Of a DNA stretch of 64,000 nt, positions 17,117 to 25,884 are shown piece after piece. Both the position numbers and the translations under genes were made by a program. The notes below the pieces were generated by a model. It was given only the letters and a program-made list of their open reading frames with translations, did not search any database and was not told the origin of the DNA. The stretch comes from JARYLZ01 sp964388275 (lineage in GTDB: Bacteria; Bacteroidota; Ignavibacteria; SZUA-365): NCBI GenBank assembly GCA_964388275.1, contig CAYLZD010000010.1:1-64000 (forward strand), read 5' to 3'. Each line of letters begins with the position of its first letter. Within the stretch, counting starts at the first letter, position 1.

Positions 17117-19561
17117 TCATCGGTTTGCTTTCTTGTCCGAGCGTCCGGTTTCCCTGCCGTCGAGGATGAGACGCAGGGCCGCGATGCGTTTCCGGGCCTC
17201 GTAAGCGCGGAAGGATGTTGAGTCTGCCGCGGCGAAGGATAGATAGTCGGCCAAGGCCGCGCCGATCATCTCCTGATTGTTCTCGTAGAGCTGGGCGCGC
17301 TCGTAATGCGCCGCCGCATAGCCGGGTCGCAGCTCGACGGCCCTGCTGAAGGCTGTGTCGGCCTCGGCCGCGCGTCCCTGGGCCGAATATGCGCGGCCCA
17401 AACGCAGATAATGATCGGCCTTGTCCGGTTTCATGGAAACGGCCTTCAGCGCGATCGCTTCGGCTCTCGAGTGAAGTCCGGCGGCCGCGTAATGATCGGC
17501 CAGGCTGCCGTACGCCGAGTCGAGCGAAGCGAATCGTTCGAGACAGGCGGTAACGTATCTTTGTTCCCAGATCTCGGTGGTGTCGGCCCTCGATCGCCTG
17601 GCTGCGATGGCTGCTCGAGCCGCCGAACTGCCCGGGTAGGGGGAGCAGATGTCCCAGTTGTGCTCGATTATGGATGCGGCCTGTTCGACTCGGTCGAGCG
17701 CGAGAGCGCAGAAAGCGGCGATAGGATAAACCGGCGCATATTTCCAGCGGGCTTGCACGCAGGGCATGGCGAGCCCGAGGGCTTTTTCGTAATCCCCCTG
17801 AGCGACCGCCAGTTCGGCGAGATTTATCAGCAGCACGTGATTGCCCGGCGAATACTCCAGCGCGATTTCCAGGTACCGCTGCTGTTCCGGCTGTCTGTCG
17901 TCGATTAGAGCGCCGACGTATTGTATCATGGCCCGCTCGAAGGGATTCGCCAGGCGCTCCTGCCGGAGCAGAATTTTATATTGCCTGCGGGCTTCGTTCC
18001 GATTCGGTCTGTACAGAAGATTTGAGATCAGCCATATTCGCGCGCTGATAAACGTCGAGTCGTATCGGAGCGTCCGCCTCAATTCCTTCTCCGCGGATTC
18101 GCCGCGGTATATGATGCGTCTGGCTTCGAGAAAGGCGAGCTGGGCCTGCAGATTCCGCGCCTTGCCCGCGAGCCAGGGCTGTACGCTGCTGTCGGCCCTA
18201 ACTTGTCCCGCTATCATGAAATGATCGGCTATCTGGGACGCCATGCTCCTGACGGCCTCGGGCAGGGCGTTCTCGTTGGCCAGCGGCTGCGCGGCCGCGT
18301 ATTCCACCTCGCCGTTTTCGTTTACCACCCTGGTCTGCATCAGATACCCGGTGGTAGTCCGCGATATCGAACCCGTGATCACGTTCAGTATGCCTTCTTC
18401 CTCCAGGAAATCCCTGAAACCGCTTTCCCTGAAATCCGGTTCAGTCGATCCGAAAGCCGCGTGTATTTTCGAGTTGAGACTCAACGGATCTGTCAGGACG
18501 AGCGCCCCGCGTCCCGTCAACTCATGCACAAGCATTTGCTGCACCAGTTCCGGTATGCCGTCGAGAGACGCTTCGCCTGTCTGATTCTCGAACGGGAAAA
18601 CGGCAAGCCGCATCGAGTCGCCGCGGCCGGGCTTTACCGGCAGTATGTAAGGTTTCCACAACGGCCAGGCGATCGCTGCCAGGGCAGTCAAGAGCAGCGC
18701 GAACAACAAGCGCCGTTTCAAGGAGCCCGGACCGCCGCCCGCTTCGCCGATGGCCGCCTGCGGGGCCGGTTGTTCGATATATGCCGGCCTGTCGGCGGCC
18801 TGCTTCCGAAGACAGGCCGAAATTAATTCCGCTGTGGCCCCGGACACATGTGGAAGGCGTGTTTTTACGTCGGCTTCCTCGTACTGGATGGAATAGCTCA
18901 ATGCCTGCGGATAGTCTCCGGTGAAGGGCGGCGATCCCCCCAGCATTTCGAAAAGCACAACGCCGAGCGACCAGATGTCGCTTCTTCCGTCGGACGCTTC
19001 CCCCCGTATGCGCTCGGGCGACATGTACGACAGAGTGCCGGCCGTCATGTATTCGAAGGTATCCTCCGAATACGGCGCTTTCGCCAATCCGAAATCGAGT
19101 ATCTTGACGCTTCCGTCGGGGAGGAGGAACAGGTTTTCCGGTTTTATGTCCCTGTGCACAATTCCTTTCTCGTGAGCCGCTTGCAGTCCCCGGCCCGCCT
19201 GGAAAAACATATCGAGGGCCTTTTTCTCGTCTATCGGTCCCCGGCCGATAAGGTCTCTGAGAGACTCGCCCTCGTGATATCCCATCGCTATGAACAGCTC
19301 GCCGTCGTCTGTTTCGCCCACAGTGTGGATGCTGCATATGTTCGGATGTTCCAGAGCCGATGCGGCGCGCGCTTCCTCCATCAGCCGCCGCCTCGCCGCA
19401 GCGTCGAGGCGGTCCCTCGCCTTGACGAATTTAAGCGCGACTATGCGTCCGAGCGTCTCATCCTCGGCTTTGTATATCTCTCCCATCCCGCCTTCGGCAA
19501 TCTTCTCCAGCAGTCGGTAACCGGGAATGCTTCCGCGCGCGCTTCGGTCGTTTGCGTCCAT
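17117..19561 (-). CDS. Transmembrane Ser/Thr kinase with TPR sensor domain
   Basis: An 814-residue membrane kinase. The cytoplasmic PknB-type kinase domain covers residues about 15-260, with glycine loop AEGGMGEIY, Lys44 (VALKFVKA), catalytic HRDIKPENL (136-144), DFGLAK (156-161) and SYMSPERI in the activation segment; it should be active. A single membrane helix lies at about 285-302 (LLFALLLTALAAIAWPLW). Outside it, residues about 320-460 form a FlgO/CsgG-like alpha/beta domain (RLAVFPFENQTGEASLDGI), and residues about 480-800 contain several TPR motifs (DKADHYLRLGRAYSAQGRAA, AADTAFSRAVELRPGYAAAH). The phosphatase gene ends 10 bases upstream, so they form an opposing pair. Substrates are unknown; the small protein downstream is a candidate partner. 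Confidence 0.9.
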   Translation of the reverse strand: MDANDRSARGSIPGYRLLEKIAEGGMGEIYKAEDETLGRIVALKFVKARDRLDAAARRRLMEEARAASALEHPNICSIHTVGETDDGELFIAMGYHEGESLRDLIGRGPIDEKKALDMFFQAGRGLQAAHEKGIVHRDIKPENLFLLPDGSVKILDFGLAKAPYSEDTFEYMTAGTLSYMSPERIRGEASDGRSDIWSLGVVLFEMLGGSPPFTGDYPQALSYSIQYEEADVKTRLPHVSGATAELISACLRKQAADRPAYIEQPAPQAAIGEAGGGPGSLKRRLLFALLLTALAAIAWPLWKPYILPVKPGRGDSMRLAVFPFENQTGEASLDGIPELVQQMLVHELTGRGALVLTDPLSLNSKIHAAFGSTEPDFRESGFRDFLEEEGILNVITGSISRTTTGYLMQTRVVNENGEVEYAAAQPLANENALPEAVRSMASQIADHFMIAGQVRADSSVQPWLAGKARNLQAQLAFLEARRIIYRGESAEKELRRTLRYDSTFISARIWLISNLLYRPNRNEARRQYKILLRQERLANPFERAMIQYVGALIDDRQPEQQRYLEIALEYSPGNHVLLINLAELAVAQGDYEKALGLAMPCVQARWKYAPVYPIAAFCALALDRVEQAASIIEHNWDICSPYPGSSAARAAIAARRSRADTTEIWEQRYVTACLERFASLDSAYGSLADHYAAAGLHSRAEAIALKAVSMKPDKADHYLRLGRAYSAQGRAAEADTAFSRAVELRPGYAAAHYERAQLYENNQEMIGAALADYLSFAAADSTSFRAYEARKRIAALRLILDGRETGRSDKKANR

Positions 19562-19571
19562 GGAAGAATCC

Positions 19572-20879
19572 TCAGGGCGCGCTCCGGCGCCGTATTGCGA
19601 CCGCTGTGAGGTCGTCGCGCTTGTATTCAGGACAGGAAAATGAATCCACCGCCGAACATACGGATTTCACGATCCCTGCCGCGGTCGCTTCGCGGGTTTT
19701 GTCGAGCAGATCGGAAAGCGCCTTCTCGCCGAACTGCGTTCCGCGGTCGTCCGCCGCCTCGGTTATGCCGTCCGTGAACATCAGGAGAGCGTCTCCGGGC
19801 GCAATAGCGACCGCGAGTTCCCTGTATTTCTGGTCGGGGAAAATGCCGAGCAGAAGTCCGCCCGGCCTCTCGAGCGATCCGACGCCGCCGCCGGCACTTA
19901 TTAGCAACGGCACATCATGACCGGCGCTCGCATATGTAAAACTGTGAGCGGCCGGATCGAGCACGCCGTAAAGGATCGTGATGAACATCGCGTCAGCCGC
20001 CTCGCCGCAAAGGGCGTCGTTGAGCGCTTCGAGGCATGCTCCCGGACCTTTGTCCTTCCGCGCGAGCACGCGCATGAGAGTTCTCGCGACGGACATGAAC
20101 ATGGCCGCGGGAATGCCTTTGCCCGAAACGTCCGCAACCACGACTCCCCAGCGGCCGCCCGCGAGCGGTATGTAGTCGAAGTAGTCTCCTCCGATCAGTT
20201 GAGCCGGCACGTACGCGCCGGCGATCTCGTAACCGGCAATGCTCGGGGTATCGGCGGGCAGGAGGGACCTCTGTATCCCGGCGGCCATGCGCATTTCCTG
20301 CTGCAACAGCCGGAGCTCGGCCTCCTCCTCGGCAAGGCGCGCGCTTTCCAGCACCTGCGCTGATTGTGCGCCGATGATCGCCAGCAGCCGCTGGTCCTCT
20401 TCCGAAAAACCGCGGGCGCCGCATTTGTTGTAAAGCGCCAGGACTCCAGTCATAGCGCCTTTGACCAGCAGCGGAACGGCGAGGAGGGAACTCACACCGG
20501 CATCCCAGACGATTCCCGGAAAACGCGCATCCCCGTTTACAGTCTCGATCCGGAGCGGCGCCCTGTTCTTGATCATCCAACCTATCAATGCCTGATCGAT
20601 GTGGTAGCTGGGTTGCTCCAATTTAGTCAGCTTGCTGCGCACCAGGGTGCGCGAGTCCTGTCCGGTATTCCTCTCGACAAGTGTGATAGCGCCCTGTTCG
20701 GCGTTCAATCTCCGAGTCGCCTGCCGCACTATCACTTCGATGATTTCGGAGGTCGTGTGCATTCCTCCGATCTGACCGGCGAGAGTGTTGAGATACGACA
20801 GCTCGTCGAGCGAGCGTTTGAGGCGGTCGATCTCGAACGCCGCGGGAGTTTCCTGCTTGTCGGCTGCTGAAGGATCCAT
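19572..20879 (-). CDS. GAF-domain PP2C/SpoIIE-type phosphatase
   Basis: A cytoplasmic Ser/Thr phosphatase of 435 residues from ATG 20877-20879 (MDPSAADKQETPAAFEIDRL). In-frame starts up to 21107 would add a low-complexity extension without domain character. An N-terminal coiled stretch leads to a GAF domain (about residues 30-185; RLNAEQGAITLVERNTGQ, VSSLLAVPLLVKGAMTGVLA). After a helical linker (EEAELRLLQQEMRMAAGIQR) comes the SpoIIE/PP2C domain (about 205-430) with metal-binding motifs GGDYFDYIPL, VVVADVSGKGIPAAMFMS, YASAGHDVPLL and LLMFTDGITEAAD. All motifs look intact. It lies 10 bases upstream of the kinase gene, so the two probably set the phosphorylation state of shared targets, gated by a GAF ligand. 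Confidence 0.87.
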   Translation of the reverse strand: MDPSAADKQETPAAFEIDRLKRSLDELSYLNTLAGQIGGMHTTSEIIEVIVRQATRRLNAEQGAITLVERNTGQDSRTLVRSKLTKLEQPSYHIDQALIGWMIKNRAPLRIETVNGDARFPGIVWDAGVSSLLAVPLLVKGAMTGVLALYNKCGARGFSEEDQRLLAIIGAQSAQVLESARLAEEEAELRLLQQEMRMAAGIQRSLLPADTPSIAGYEIAGAYVPAQLIGGDYFDYIPLAGGRWGVVVADVSGKGIPAAMFMSVARTLMRVLARKDKGPGACLEALNDALCGEAADAMFITILYGVLDPAAHSFTYASAGHDVPLLISAGGGVGSLERPGGLLLGIFPDQKYRELAVAIAPGDALLMFTDGITEAADDRGTQFGEKALSDLLDKTREATAAGIVKSVCSAVDSFSCPEYKRDDLTAVAIRRRSAP

Positions 20880-21245
20880 TTTGTCTTTGATATCCGGGCG
20901 ATATATCGGCGGCATTCCCGCCCGCCGTCGTCGTCCAAGCGCCTGAATCGTCCGTATCCGGCATGGAAGGAATCCGCCATTGCAATGCGCTCCGGAAAGA
21001 GTGTTTGCCGGTCCCGAACAGTACGATTGAAACCGCGAAATGATAGGATTTCCGCAAGACAAAAGCAAGAATCGCGACTTTGTTCGGGGATTGCGGAGAG
21101 CGGTCAAGCGGCCGCCGTCGCTTCCACACCGGCCCCGTTACCCGCGCGGCGGACAAGCCGGCTCGTCGGGCGCGCCGATGAGATACGCCGATGTGCCGGG
21201 ACCGGTCAAGGTTATCGGGAAGCCGTCAGTACCCGGCGCCTTCCG
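20880..21245. other. Intergenic region upstream of the phosphatase gene
   Basis: About 366 bases between the phosphatase start and the stop of the next minus-strand gene. It should contain the promoter of the phosphatase-kinase series, but I see no confident promoter or structure. Confidence 0.4.
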
Positions 21246-23273
21246 TCAAGGCACTTGTGTATTCCGCGTGTTCCCAGTGTTGACCCCTCCGATATTGCGC
21301 AGAATCACGGCGCGGTCGTTTCCCGCGCCGGAATACTGCGTGACGCCGTTCATGCCCGTGTCTTCGCGGTGGTACCCGGCTGCGGTTGCAGTGATGTCGC
21401 CGCTGCCAAGGCGCAGAAGGATGAAGGACGGATCGTTGCCGGCGCCGGTGTACTTCAGCTGTCCATCCGCATTCGCATCACCGGACCACATTCCGAAAGG
21501 CGCTTGTCCCGCCGACAAACCTGTCATCGGCTCCGTGCCGTACGCCTGCGCCTGCGCCGTGGTGAAGTCGTACAGCGGTGTGGCCGCGTCGATGCGGATG
21601 GTATCGGAGCTCATGACGGCCAGGTGATTTCTGTGCCGGATCACCAGGTAATACGGTCCCGGGGTCAGCGCGGGGAAGGACACGGGGCTGCTTCCGTTCA
21701 GGTCGGTGATGCGGCCGTTCGCGTGCAGGAAGGCGGCCCTCCTCGCCGCGGATGTTCCTCCGGGCGTCGTTCGGAGTTCCAGCAGCAACCAGTCGACGAT
21801 GGTGTTCGCGGGGATGGATCCCACGCTTTCGGCGCCTGCGTAATTCCACGGCTGTGTATTGTAAGGTTGTGATAGAGGAAGCAGGCAGCCGCTTCCCAGA
21901 GAAACCGACATGCCGCCGGCCGGACCCGACCACGGGCCCTGCAGGAATATCTTGGCATCGACGATGCAGGCCGTCGCGGCGCCGGCCGAGTAACCCGTGA
22001 AATCGCCACCGAGCTGAACGCCGGTTGCGCTCAGTAGATTCGCGGCCGTGTCCGCTTTGTTCCGCTTGAACCACTGCGAGGCGATCCATTGGCCCGTGTG
22101 CATGTTGTCCTCTGGTCCGACAATATCCGCATCCGTGTATTTGAATTGCGCGCTGCCGATACCGACGGAAGTGGACAGCACATCCACCGCCCAGTATCGA
22201 TTGATGTAGGATGCCTGGCTCGTGTTCTGCGGGTGCTTGGCGTTCGCCACCCTCACGCCGGCGCCGTAGGTCCCGCTGATGTTGGTGAACTGAAGAACCG
22301 CAGGAGAATACTCGGCCGTTCCCGTCAGGTCGCCCAGCGGGTAAGTGTAGGCGCCGGCCGCGCTGAAACGTCTGATCAGCATGCCGGCGCCGGTGGTGGC
22401 TATCATGTCGTTTGCCGAGAATCCGGCCGAAGTAGTAATTATCGAACCGGTGGTCCCGATTATAGCGTTCGAATCGCCGATCGAGAGAATCGCGCCTGAC
22501 AGAGTTAAAATGCCGTTGGAATTCAAGACTCCGGTCAGCGTCTTGGTGCTGGCGGACAGTATCAGATCGTCGTCATACGTGCCGCCCGGCAGATACTGTG
22601 CAGTTGTGGCATAGAATTCCACGGCCCCCTGCCGCATCGGGAGATTCGAATACCAGCGCATCCCGGAAGGGAGCGGAGTCGGGCTCGTATTGGCGGTCCG
22701 CAGCTTGCCGCTCACCCAGGTCCAATCCGGCTTTCCCGACAGGCGGTAGACACCGAGATCGAAGACGGACTGATTGACGTTCGTGAAGCCCTCCACGTAG
22801 AGTTCGTGCGAGACAGAGATGTCTCCGCCGGCCGCGACTGTGCGTGTGGCGCCGGTGGCTTCGGTTTTCAACGAGTGATAAGTTCCCGCCGGCACGGTTT
22901 GAGCGCCCGCGGCGCTGAAGAAAACGTAACTTCCCCATGTTTTCCCGGAGGGCAGAGGCGTCGCCGAAGTGTTTTCCGTGTAAATGAAGCCGCTGTTGGC
23001 TACGGCGCCGCTGAAGACCAGTGCATATTGCTTCAGGAAGAGGTTGATGTTTGTGTTGACGGAGAGCGAAGCGAAGGAATATACGCCGATGTTCTCGTCA
23101 ACGGTGCAATTAGCCGCGATCACCACATCGTCTCCGTTGCCGGGTTTCTGGGCATTCTGCCAGTTCGTCGCGGTGCTCCAATTTCCGGCCGTCATGAAGG
23201 TGCGAACGGCGGCGTCGACGCGTACGGTCGTTAGTGCCGCGAAGATGGCGCAAATAAGCAAGCTTGTTTTCAT
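21246..23273 (-). CDS. Surface protein with EF-hand/dockerin-like C-terminal repeats
   Basis: A 675-residue exported protein. The signal peptide is MKTSLLICAIFAALTTVRVD. Residues about 28-75 form a WNTAxNWxNxxxPGxGDDVVI beta module (GNWSTATNWQ, GDDVVIAANCTV) typical of Bacteroidota surface proteins. A long beta-rich middle follows (repeats with TSATPLPSGKTW and TSPTPLPSGMRW). The last about 75 residues contain two acidic repeats, GDANADGQLKYTGAGNDPSF and REDTGMNGVTQYSGAGNDRA. These resemble calcium-binding dockerin-like repeats I associate with Bacteroidota surface proteins. There is no classic T9SS type-A domain. It is co-directional with the T9SS protein 19 bases upstream, so likely one operon. 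Confidence 0.75.
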   Translation of the reverse strand: MKTSLLICAIFAALTTVRVDAAVRTFMTAGNWSTATNWQNAQKPGNGDDVVIAANCTVDENIGVYSFASLSVNTNINLFLKQYALVFSGAVANSGFIYTENTSATPLPSGKTWGSYVFFSAAGAQTVPAGTYHSLKTEATGATRTVAAGGDISVSHELYVEGFTNVNQSVFDLGVYRLSGKPDWTWVSGKLRTANTSPTPLPSGMRWYSNLPMRQGAVEFYATTAQYLPGGTYDDDLILSASTKTLTGVLNSNGILTLSGAILSIGDSNAIIGTTGSIITTSAGFSANDMIATTGAGMLIRRFSAAGAYTYPLGDLTGTAEYSPAVLQFTNISGTYGAGVRVANAKHPQNTSQASYINRYWAVDVLSTSVGIGSAQFKYTDADIVGPEDNMHTGQWIASQWFKRNKADTAANLLSATGVQLGGDFTGYSAGAATACIVDAKIFLQGPWSGPAGGMSVSLGSGCLLPLSQPYNTQPWNYAGAESVGSIPANTIVDWLLLELRTTPGGTSAARRAAFLHANGRITDLNGSSPVSFPALTPGPYYLVIRHRNHLAVMSSDTIRIDAATPLYDFTTAQAQAYGTEPMTGLSAGQAPFGMWSGDANADGQLKYTGAGNDPSFILLRLGSGDITATAAGYHREDTGMNGVTQYSGAGNDRAVILRNIGGVNTGNTRNTQVP

Positions 23274-23292
23274 CCTGTCATCTCGCTCGATG

Positions 23293-24411
23293 TCATTTCG
23301 AAAATGCAGATCCGCGCCGACCGCCCGCCTCCGCTTTGAAACGGGTCACGGCCGTCGCTTCCGGCGTTCGCAGAAGCAGGAAATACACCCCGGGCACGAG
23401 ACTTCCCGCATCGAAACCGAGAGTGTGAAATCCGGCGGGAAGTTCATGTCTCGCGATGATGTTGCGCACGGGCATCCCGAGAAGATTGAAAACGGCGGCC
23501 GAGACCGTGCCGGGCGCCGACAGCGAGAAGGAAAGGACCGCGCGTCCGGCGGCGGGATTCGGATGCACTGAGCAGTGTAATACCGGGGGCGGCCCGCCGA
23601 CGATCATCACTTCCACGGTTTGTGAATATTCGAAAAGTCCGCCGGCGCCGCCGAAGCGCAATCTGTAGGCTACGATCGAGGCATCGCGGTCGCTTGCGAC
23701 AAATGCGGCGGGGAAGGGATCGAGGAAACGGAAGTCCCCATGTTCGTCTCTGTCCATGCCGTCCACCGTGCCGACGCGTTTCCAGCCTTCGCTGTCACAT
23801 CGGCGTTCTATCTCGAAGCCGAGTGGAGGCGCCGTGCCTTCGTATTTCCAGACGAGCAGCACCGCGCCGTCGTCCGGCACGGCAGAGAGCGACGACAGGG
23901 CGACTGGAAGCGGCACACTGCCGGCGTCCGGCTGGAAAAGGCTGCCGGTCTTGTCGAGACCGGCGATCTCCGCGTAGTATTCGCCGTTGTTTGCGGCGGT
24001 CCACGAGTCGTCGGCAAGCTCGAAGACGCCGCTTCCGCTTCCGGTTTGTCTGACGGGCACGGTGACGACGGATATCTGGGTGTTGGCGCTCCAATTGATG
24101 GTTTGCGCCGTGGCGGCTGCGAATTTCTGGTATCGGTATACGCCGGAAGTCCGCTCGATGCCCTGCTTCTCTATCGAGTACGCGGCGGATGACGGATCGC
24201 CGAGACCGACGCCGTAAGCGTCGAGCCAGCGCACCGTGAAAACGATGTTCGAGAGCGGCAAGGCGGGCACCGTGTCGGAAGCCCGCAGCCGCACTTCGAG
24301 AGTGGAATCGCCGGCGTGGAATATACCGGCGGAGATCTGTTGCGCTTTCGAACCGGGAATCATCGGGCAGAGCAGGAATACTCCCGCGGTCACAGCGGCG
24401 ATCGTTTTCAT
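23293..24411 (-). CDS. T9SS-exported beta-sandwich surface protein
   Basis: A 372-residue protein from ATG 24409-24411, with AGGAG seven bases upstream and a signal peptide immediately after (MKTIAAVTAGVFLLCPMIPG). Residues about 25-190 form a cohesin/Ig-like beta-sandwich (TLEVRLRASDTVPALPLSNI). Residues about 165-270 hold a FN3-like domain (LSAVPDDGAVLLVWKYEGTA, FEIERRCDSEGWKRVG). It ends with a T9SS sorting domain, HPNPAAGRAVLSF to TRFKAEAGG, followed by a short basic tail. It is the first gene of a likely two-gene operon with the dockerin-like protein. Confidence 0.78.
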   Translation of the reverse strand: MKTIAAVTAGVFLLCPMIPGSKAQQISAGIFHAGDSTLEVRLRASDTVPALPLSNIVFTVRWLDAYGVGLGDPSSAAYSIEKQGIERTSGVYRYQKFAAATAQTINWSANTQISVVTVPVRQTGSGSGVFELADDSWTAANNGEYYAEIAGLDKTGSLFQPDAGSVPLPVALSSLSAVPDDGAVLLVWKYEGTAPPLGFEIERRCDSEGWKRVGTVDGMDRDEHGDFRFLDPFPAAFVASDRDASIVAYRLRFGGAGGLFEYSQTVEVMIVGGPPPVLHCSVHPNPAAGRAVLSFSLSAPGTVSAAVFNLLGMPVRNIIARHELPAGFHTLGFDAGSLVPGVYFLLLRTPEATAVTRFKAEAGGRRGSAFSK

Positions 24412-24970
24412 TTTCGACTCCTGTGCATATGGAACATACGTCCGGTATATCAGTGATCCCGACCGTTTTCCGTTTCCTTTGGAAGAAACAACAGTTGTTG
24501 GTAATAATAGAATTTGCGCCGGCCAAAAGCAATGAAAAATCAAATGGATTTTCCGATTCGTGGATATGGACTGCCCTAGTCCGCCAGAGATGGCGGTGTC
24601 GTCGGATGTAAATGTACGCCGCTGTTCCAGGAAGAAATCATCAGGAATCCGGCGCAGGGAAATAGGTTGAAAAATATCCGAATTTATATTGACTTTGTTC
24701 GCGGGGAAGAGTAGCTTTGATCTTCGTTTTTCATCAGCCCCACAAATCCTTCGAAAGGAAAATTATCGGTTTCACGAACGTGCGCACCTGACAGCTTCGG
24801 ATGTCGTAGCAGGAGCAGTTGTACCGCGGCTGCTTGTCTGTAGCGGAAGGATGACGCAAAAAGGCACGAATTCGGTTCGATGTGAACAACGAAGAGAATA
24901 TCGCAGCGTCGCAAGGCGCGCGGTTGGAAGTCACTATACCATTCATCCCAATAATCAGGAGGACTGATTC
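24412..24970. other. Divergent intergenic region
   Basis: About 560 bases between divergently transcribed genes. AACAAC (24487-24492), a central A and GTTGTT (24494-24499) make a perfect 6-bp inverted repeat about 80 bases upstream of the 24411 start, a possible operator. A strong ribosome-binding site, AGGAGGA, lies at 24958 before the 24971 gene. No gene-like frame was found. Confidence 0.4.
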
Positions 24971-25648
24971 ATGAAGTTAACCACGAGATTTCTCTCGTTC
25001 TTATCCCTGGTGGTCTTCACGGCAGTCGCATTGCAGGCGCAGTCGTTCACGATCCAGCCTACCGCATTGACGATAGCGCAGGGCGGTTCCGGGCAGATCA
25101 CTCTGGAGAGCACGGTGGGCGAGCCGCAGGAGTGGAAAGTTGTGCAGCCGGTTTCGCCGAGCATAGCGGTGGCCCCGATGCAGGGCGCGCTTCCGGGCCA
25201 TGCTCATGAAGCGGTGACGATCAAGGCGCTGGGCAAGCCGGGCGAGCGCGTAGGCCTTACCTTCACGAATGGAAAGGAAAAGGTCGGCGTGCGCGTGACC
25301 ATCGGCAAGCCGGGAAGCGACGGAGTTGTGACAGGCGGCTGGAGTCTGTCTCCCATGGAGGGAGTATTCAGCGGCAAACCGGTTCAGGTGATTGTGAAGA
25401 ACAGCACGAACAAACCGCTCAATTTCACGGTCGGACGCATTCCCAAGACCATCAACGTCGCTCCGATGAGCGGCAATGTTCCGCCTATGGGCGAATTTCC
25501 GGTGAATATCGACGTCAAGATCGAAGGTTCGGTCTCGTCCACTCCGATATTGATTCCGTTCAACGCCTTGAAGGAGACGAAGAACTTCAAACTGACCATC
25601 AAGCCGCCTCCTCCTCCGCCGAATCCGACGGATATCAAACCGAGATAA
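24971..25648 (+). CDS. Exported two-domain Ig-like protein with proline-rich tail
   Basis: A 225-residue secreted protein. The signal peptide ends near residue 24 (MKLTTRFLSFLSLVVFTAVA, then LQAQ). Two similar beta-sandwich domains follow, at about residues 25-110 (IQPTALTIAQGGSGQITLES) and 120-210 (LSPMEGVFSGKPVQVIVKNS). Both have the SP/IQP...G...I.V.N pattern of Ig-like domains that bind assembled surface proteins. The end is a proline run, KPPPPPPNPTDIKPR. There is no T9SS domain. It is the first of four co-directional exported proteins, but a strong terminator (25811-25855) separates it from the next gene. I do not recognise a named family. Confidence 0.7.
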   Translation: MKLTTRFLSFLSLVVFTAVALQAQSFTIQPTALTIAQGGSGQITLESTVGEPQEWKVVQPVSPSIAVAPMQGALPGHAHEAVTIKALGKPGERVGLTFTNGKEKVGVRVTIGKPGSDGVVTGGWSLSPMEGVFSGKPVQVIVKNSTNKPLNFTVGRIPKTINVAPMSGNVPPMGEFPVNIDVKIEGSVSSTPILIPFNALKETKNFKLTIKPPPPPPNPTDIKPR

Positions 25649-25778
25649 ACCGGTCTTAAATTTTGCAGGCTGTTGTCGAAATATGTATTATCGACTTCGC
25701 CGGCTGTCTCAATCCGGCGAAGAACACCCGCATATTTCCTGAATCCCGGTCTGTCGATCGATATCCGCCGATAGATTT

Positions 25779-25797
25779 CTCCGGACGAGATCCGGAG
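25779..25797 (+). promoter_or_regulatory. Hairpin just before the terminator
   Basis: CTCCGGA, loop CGAGA, TCCGGAG: a perfect 7-bp stem 14 bases upstream of the terminator hairpin, in the 3' untranslated region of the Ig-like gene. It may protect the transcript end or take part in attenuation. Confidence 0.4.
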
Positions 25798-25810
25798 TCA
25801 TCTTGATCAT

Positions 25811-25863
25811 GGAACGCATCACCGTCCGCGGAAAAGGCGGGCGGTGATGCGTTCCGATTTTTT
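25811..25863 (+). terminator. Strong Rho-independent terminator
   Basis: A 19-bp stem (GGAACGCATCACCGTCCGC with GCGGGCGGTGATGCGTTCC, one G-U pair), a 7-base loop GGAAAAG and a following GATTTTTT tract. It ends transcripts of the Ig-like gene about 160 bases after its stop, and lies only 20-65 bases before the possible starts of the barrel gene. Confidence 0.9.
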
Positions 25864-25884
25864 ATCCTCATCAATTCCCAAAAT

